Under the pieces are notes generated by a model. That model worked only from the letters and a program-made list of their open reading frames with translations, was not told the origin of the DNA and did not search any database. A stretch of 64,000 bases of DNA from CBDCIS01 sp965217565 (GTDB taxonomy: Bacteria; Chloroflexota; Dehalococcoidia; Lucifugimonadales; CATOSD01): assembly GCA_965217565.1 (NCBI GenBank), contig CBDCIS010000004.1, positions 62,001-126,000 of the forward strand. The letters are read 5' to 3'. A program made the position numbers and the translations under genes. Of the stretch, positions 60,358 to 64,000 are shown piece by piece (position 1 is the stretch's first letter; each line of letters begins with the position of its first letter).

Positions 60358-61335
60358 ATGACTCGTCAAGCCATAGAGTATCTCAACGCTCCTCAGGTCG
60401 TTCGTGTGACCCAGCGGGAGGCGGAGCGCGAGCGGCGCGTCAGCAACTGGGTCACCGAGTGGGACTTCGAGGAACGCATCGACGTGGGCATTGTTGGCGT
60501 GCCCATCGCAAAGGGGGCTATTCTGCCTACCGGGACCGACTCTACGCCGAACGCCATCCGCAAGGCGATGGTTTACTTCACGACGTACAACCCGGACCTC
60601 GACGTGGATATCGAGTCGCTGAGGGTAAGGCACGTGGGCGACGTTGCGCTCCACGTGACCGAGGTCCTGGAGAACCATAGGCGAATAGAAGCCGTGTTCA
60701 CGAGCCTGTTCGACCTTGCTCCCAGTATGGTGACGCTGGTCGTGGGCGGTAACGGCACGATAACGGCGCCAGTGGTGAGGGCTTTCGCGAGGGCCAACCG
60801 GGGTAGTGTCGGCATCATACAGTTCGACTCCAAGGTGGACAGCCGAGCGGTGTCCGAAGGCGGCCCCAGCGACGCCACCTCGATTCGCGACATACTTGAG
60901 TCCGACGTTGGAGTTTCGGGGAGCAACGTCTTCCATATCGGCAGCCATGGCTTCGTGAGCTCTCTGGAGGAGCGGCGTTGGGCTGAGGGCCAGGGAGTCA
61001 CGTTGGTGACGGCGCGCCAGGCTCGGAGTGAGGGAATGCGCCTATTGGTCGAAAGGGCGCTGGCCGTTGCCGGCGAGGGGGTAGAAGCCCTCTATGTAAG
61101 CGTTGACGGCACGGCGCTGGACATCACATCGAGTGGGTCGGCCTTCGCGTCCGCGCCGGGAGGGCTGTCTCTTATTGAGATGGAAGAGGCCCTGTTTCTC
61201 ATTGGCCGGAACCCCAAGGTGCGGGCGCTAGATTTTGTGGGAATCGACACCTTCAACGACGTGAAGGAGGTCGTCGCCAGGACTTTCCTGGGTTTACTTC
61301 TGGCCTTCCTGGCAGGTGTGAAGAGCAGGGAGTAG
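60358..61335 (+). CDS. Ureohydrolase paralogue lacking metal ligands (probable pseudoenzyme)
   Basis: A 325-residue protein that aligns along its length with the preceding ureohydrolase (WDFEERIDVGIVGVPI, VRHVGDVALHVTEVL, AFASAPGGLSLIEMEEAL). Three of six metal ligands are replaced: GGNH becomes GGNG (G133), DAHND becomes DSKVD (K159), and SFDID becomes SVDGT (T252). Catalysis by the family mechanism is therefore unlikely. The reading frame is clean and the fold core is kept, so it is not simple decay. The same length, tandem position and 20-bp gap suggest it may assemble with the intact enzyme as a regulatory or structural subunit, or bind a ligand. ATG 60358 has GGGAGGG upstream. Confidence 0.85.
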   Translation: MTRQAIEYLNAPQVVRVTQREAERERRVSNWVTEWDFEERIDVGIVGVPIAKGAILPTGTDSTPNAIRKAMVYFTTYNPDLDVDIESLRVRHVGDVALHVTEVLENHRRIEAVFTSLFDLAPSMVTLVVGGNGTITAPVVRAFARANRGSVGIIQFDSKVDSRAVSEGGPSDATSIRDILESDVGVSGSNVFHIGSHGFVSSLEERRWAEGQGVTLVTARQARSEGMRLLVERALAVAGEGVEALYVSVDGTALDITSSGSAFASAPGGLSLIEMEEALFLIGRNPKVRALDFVGIDTFNDVKEVVARTFLGLLLAFLAGVKSRE

Positions 61336-61405
61336 TTCCCGCTCGAATCGGAAATGTGTGTGAGGGGTTGGCACACAGAAACAACCAGATATCATGGAGG
61401 AGACG

Positions 61406-62323
61406 ATGCAAGATTTCACAGCCTACTTCAATGGAGAATGGGTGCCGTTTAGCGAAGTGAAGATCGACCCATTCGACCGGGGTTTCACCATGGGAGATTC
61501 CATATACGACGTCGAGCGCACGTTCAACGGCAAGATATTTCGTCTGCGGGACCACATGGAGCGGCTCTATCGCTCGCTCCAATACACACGCATCGATCCT
61601 GGGCTTACCATGGAAGAGATGGGAGAGATTTCCGAGGAGGTTGTGCGCCGGAACGAGAGCATGAGGCCCCCAAGCGGCGACTTCACGGTGAGACAGGTCG
61701 TCACCCGAGGCAGCGTGCCCTCCTTCAGCCAGGGCAGCCCACTGGACGCCATCTCGCCAACAGTGATTGTTTCCGCGCTTCCTATCGATTTCAGCGGCCA
61801 CGCCCGCTTCTACGAAGAGGGAGCCGCGGTGGTCTTCCCAACAGCGCGCAGCTACTCTGCCAATTCGCTCGACCCCAAGGCAAAGCACTACAGCAGAGCC
61901 AACTTCGTGCAGGCCCAACTCCAGGCTGCCGATGTCGATCCTGCCGCCTACCCCGTCCTCCTCGACCAGGAGGGCAACATCGCGGAGAACGTGGGGAGCA
62001 ACTTCATTATAGTGTCCAAGGGGGTAATCCGCTCGTCCAGCGACCAGAGCATCCTCCAGGGCATATCGAGGATGACCGTATTCGACCTTGCGGCTCAGCT
62101 TGGTATCCCCGTCGTGGAAGAGGACCTGCAGCCTTACGACGCCTATACAGCGGACGAGGCTTTCTTGACCAACTCCATATATCAACTGTTGCCGGTAAGC
62201 AGCGTTGACAAGAGGCAGTTGGGAGACGAGGTCCCAGGCCCCGTTAGCAAGCGGCTGTTGGCCGCGTGGAGCGAGCTTGTTGGGGTAGATATAGCTGACC
62301 AGGCGCTCCAAACGCCTAGATAG
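61406..62323 (+). CDS. Class IV aminotransferase (BCAT/DAAT-like)
   Basis: A 305-residue fold-type IV PLP enzyme of the branched-chain / D-amino-acid transaminase family. DRGFTMGDSIYDVERTFNGK and FRLRDHMERLYRSL are the usual N-terminal motifs. The Schiff-base Lys is in DPKAKHYSRANFVQAQLQA. GNIAENVGSNFIIV and AFLTNSIYQLLPV hold the cofactor phosphate. Substrate handedness cannot be told. ATG 61406 has GGAGGAG at good spacing; another ATG lies four codons upstream. It follows the ureohydrolase pair by 70 bp, probably in the same transcript. Confidence 0.88.
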   Translation: MQDFTAYFNGEWVPFSEVKIDPFDRGFTMGDSIYDVERTFNGKIFRLRDHMERLYRSLQYTRIDPGLTMEEMGEISEEVVRRNESMRPPSGDFTVRQVVTRGSVPSFSQGSPLDAISPTVIVSALPIDFSGHARFYEEGAAVVFPTARSYSANSLDPKAKHYSRANFVQAQLQAADVDPAAYPVLLDQEGNIAENVGSNFIIVSKGVIRSSSDQSILQGISRMTVFDLAAQLGIPVVEEDLQPYDAYTADEAFLTNSIYQLLPVSSVDKRQLGDEVPGPVSKRLLAAWSELVGVDIADQALQTPR

Positions 62324-62412
62324 CGGGTCACAGTCCGCCCACCTCGAGCGGAAGGTCGATTTGGGTTCAGGCAGGAAGACTACGTTCGTGATCACATAGA
62401 CAACTGTGAGGT

Positions 62413-63762
62413 TTGAGCTTGCAAGAAGAGAGACGCTACAAAGCCACTACTCCGAAATCGCGTTCCCTGAACCTGGAGGCCGCCAACTTCATGCCAGGCG
62501 GGAATACCCGAACCGTCCTCCACTACGACCCCTACCCTGCCTTCATCGCAAGAGGCGAAGGATGTCGTATCTACGATGTTGACGGGAACGAGCGAATAGA
62601 TTTCCTAAACAACCAGACCGCGCTGCTATTGGGTCACGCCAATCCAGCGGTTGTAGAAGCGGTATCCGAGCAGATGCCCTTGGGGAACGCGTTTTCCGGG
62701 CCAACTGAGAACCAGACCAGGCTGGCGCAGATCATATGTCATCGGGTCCCCGGGGTGGAACATGTACGTTTCGCCAACTCTGGGACTGAGGCGGTTATGA
62801 ATGCGGTACGGGCAGCTATGGCCTTCACTGGAAAGGAGGTCATCGGGAAGTTCGAAGGCGGCTACCACGGCACCTCCGACACTCTCTCCATCAGCGTGGG
62901 ACCGCCACTCGAGCAGGCCGGCGCTCCCGACCGGCCATCGGGCTACCTTCAGACTCAGCTAACTCAAGGCGGCGCGGGCATTCCTCGTTGGGTGCTGGAG
63001 CAGGTGATAGTGCTGCCGTTCAACGACTTCGCGGCTACGAGAAGGCTCATCGAGGAGAATGCCCGCGAGATGGCTGCGGTCATAATAGATCCGGTGCTGG
63101 CCTCCTCGGGATATCCGCCCGTCAGGGATGATTTTCTGAACAAACTGCGCGATCTCACCAACCAACTCGGCATCCTACTCATCTTCGACGAGGTCATCAG
63201 CCTGAGAGTCGCCACCGGTGGAGCGCAGGACTTATACAACATAACCCCGGACATGACCACAATGGGCAAGTTCATCGGCGGCGGCTTCCCGGTTGGCGCT
63301 TTCGGAGGACGCCGCGATATTATGGGGCTATTCGATCCAACGAAGGCGCATCTCGCGGTGGCCCAAAGCGGCACCTTCAGCGCCAACCCCGTTACGATGG
63401 CGGCAGGCGTAGCAACAATGGCGCAACTGACCCCAGACGTTTACACCCGTCTGTCGGACCTTGGAGACACGCTGCGGGCGAAACTGCAAACCCTTTTCGA
63501 CGAACTGGATTTTCCGGCCCAGGTGGCCGGGTTGGGTTCTCTCTTCCAAATACACTTCACGCGAGAGGAGCTCGTGAATTATCGCTCTGCCGCGTCCGCT
63601 GATAAGGCGCTGGAACACGAGATGTTTCTTGGCCTGATGAACGAGGGAATACTGATAGGAGCCTCGTGCCAAGGGAACCTATCGACACCGATGGGAATCG
63701 AGGAGGTAGACGCGCTTGTGGAGGCGGTGCGTCGTGTGATTCAGCGGATGCCCCCACAATGA
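62413..63762 (+). CDS. Class III aminotransferase (glutamate-1-semialdehyde aminomutase-like)
   Basis: A 449-residue fold-type I PLP enzyme resembling HemL. FMPGGNTRTVLHYDPYPAFI, VRFANSGTEAVMNAVRAA, KFEGGYHGTSD and LLIFDEVISLRVATGG are present, with the PLP Lys in TMGKFIGGGFPVGAFGG. The ordinary haem enzyme has a very similar layout, but the gene lies among catabolic-looking genes and a second HemL-like gene follows, so an amino-acid aminotransferase or aminomutase role is likelier than haem synthesis. TTG start at 62413 (MSLQEER) is tentative. It is 89 bp after the class IV aminotransferase. Confidence 0.85.
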   Translation: MSLQEERRYKATTPKSRSLNLEAANFMPGGNTRTVLHYDPYPAFIARGEGCRIYDVDGNERIDFLNNQTALLLGHANPAVVEAVSEQMPLGNAFSGPTENQTRLAQIICHRVPGVEHVRFANSGTEAVMNAVRAAMAFTGKEVIGKFEGGYHGTSDTLSISVGPPLEQAGAPDRPSGYLQTQLTQGGAGIPRWVLEQVIVLPFNDFAATRRLIEENAREMAAVIIDPVLASSGYPPVRDDFLNKLRDLTNQLGILLIFDEVISLRVATGGAQDLYNITPDMTTMGKFIGGGFPVGAFGGRRDIMGLFDPTKAHLAVAQSGTFSANPVTMAAGVATMAQLTPDVYTRLSDLGDTLRAKLQTLFDELDFPAQVAGLGSLFQIHFTREELVNYRSAASADKALEHEMFLGLMNEGILIGASCQGNLSTPMGIEEVDALVEAVRRVIQRMPPQ

Positions 63763-63805
63763 AATCTCAGCGAGGGCATGGAGCTCGGTTGCGCGGGCGC
63801 CGCGC

Positions 63806-64000
63806 CTACCTTAAAGCCGACTGATGCTCTCTCAGGAAGCCGGTGGTGGCGTCGATGGTCCTCTGCACGTCCTCGTCGGTGTGGGCGGCGTACAGGTAGT
63901 TGCGGGCCGCCCTGGCCGGCTGGACGAAGATTCCGTTGTTGAGCATGTGCCGGGCGTAGGCCTCGAACTTCCGCATTCCGCCGCTTTCCTGGTAGCGCAG
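63806..64000 (-). CDS. Class III aminotransferase, C-terminal part (cut by window edge)
   Basis: Minus-strand reading frame open to the window end: GGMRKFEAYARHMLNNGIFV, QPARAARNYLYAAHTDEDVQ and TIDATTGFLREHQSALR then TAG at 63806. This matches the end of HemL-like class III aminotransferases. Only 64 residues are in the window. It converges on the preceding aminotransferase gene with a gap of about 43 bp. Confidence 0.75.
   Translation of the reverse strand: MRYQESGGMRKFEAYARHMLNNGIFVQPARAARNYLYAAHTDEDVQRTIDATTGFLREHQSALR

Overview
The window is a GC-rich bacterial chromosome segment. Acyl-CoA and CoA-transferase genes, Mo-oxidoreductases, peptide-type ABC importers, an FG-GAP protein, a large (Alu-domain) SRP RNA and many GC-rich interspersed repeats suggest a Chloroflexota/SAR202-like (Dehalococcoidia) bacterium. 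This placement is inference; no rRNA is present to confirm it.

Layout. 1-2.7 kb: a repeat-rich accessory patch with an orphan HsdR-N-like nuclease-domain gene and an intact IS5-family element. 2.7-5.2 kb: SRP RNA, rsmA, ispE and a small membrane protein. 5.3-9.7 kb: a two-domain CaiB/BaiF CoA-transferase, a biotinyl carrier and a carboxyltransferase. 10-18.7 kb: PHP phosphoesterase, Mo-bisPGD oxidoreductase, acetyl-CoA-synthetase-like ligase, exonuclease-DinG helicase and OGG-type glycosylase. 18.7-20 kb: a second repeat patch (about 550 bp nearly identical to 108-655) and tRNA-Pro(GGG). 20-34 kb: RtcB, MetE-like protein, acyl-CoA ligase, proBA, a SelA-like PLP enzyme, glmU-corC and a CocE/NonD hydrolase. 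34-37.5 kb: an unusual permease/FG-GAP/UnbV fusion. 37.8-47.9 kb, all on the plus strand: two peptide-type ABC importers (binding protein plus two permeases each, no ATPases) with a SoxC-SoxD-like pair between them. 47.9-49.4 kb: glpK.

49.5-55.5 kb is an accessory island between glpK and carB. It holds a terminase-small-subunit/HTH-like gene pair, a fragment of a second glycerol kinase, a DNA methyltransferase frameshifted in a C6 tract exactly at its SPPY motif, a GHKL (MutL/MORC-like) ATPase gene split by an IS with a clean CTAG duplication, and a small partner gene behind a promoter carrying three phased repeats. It reads as a restriction-modification or defence-like locus that has been silenced twice, each time by a lesion that could in principle revert. 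55.5-64 kb: carB, then a nitrogen/amino-acid cluster: an intact ureohydrolase, a paralogue that has lost three of six metal ligands, a class IV aminotransferase and two class III (HemL-like) aminotransferases, the last cut by the window edge.

Repeats are the other theme. I see a MITE-like family with CTGTACCAGTTTGGT ends, a 55-bp REP-like palindrome (4 copies) and a family of about 40 bp with a CCCTCCC/GGGAGGG stem (7 copies). A roughly 430-bp unit present twice carries the promoter, leader and first codons of the HTH gene found in the 50-kb island.
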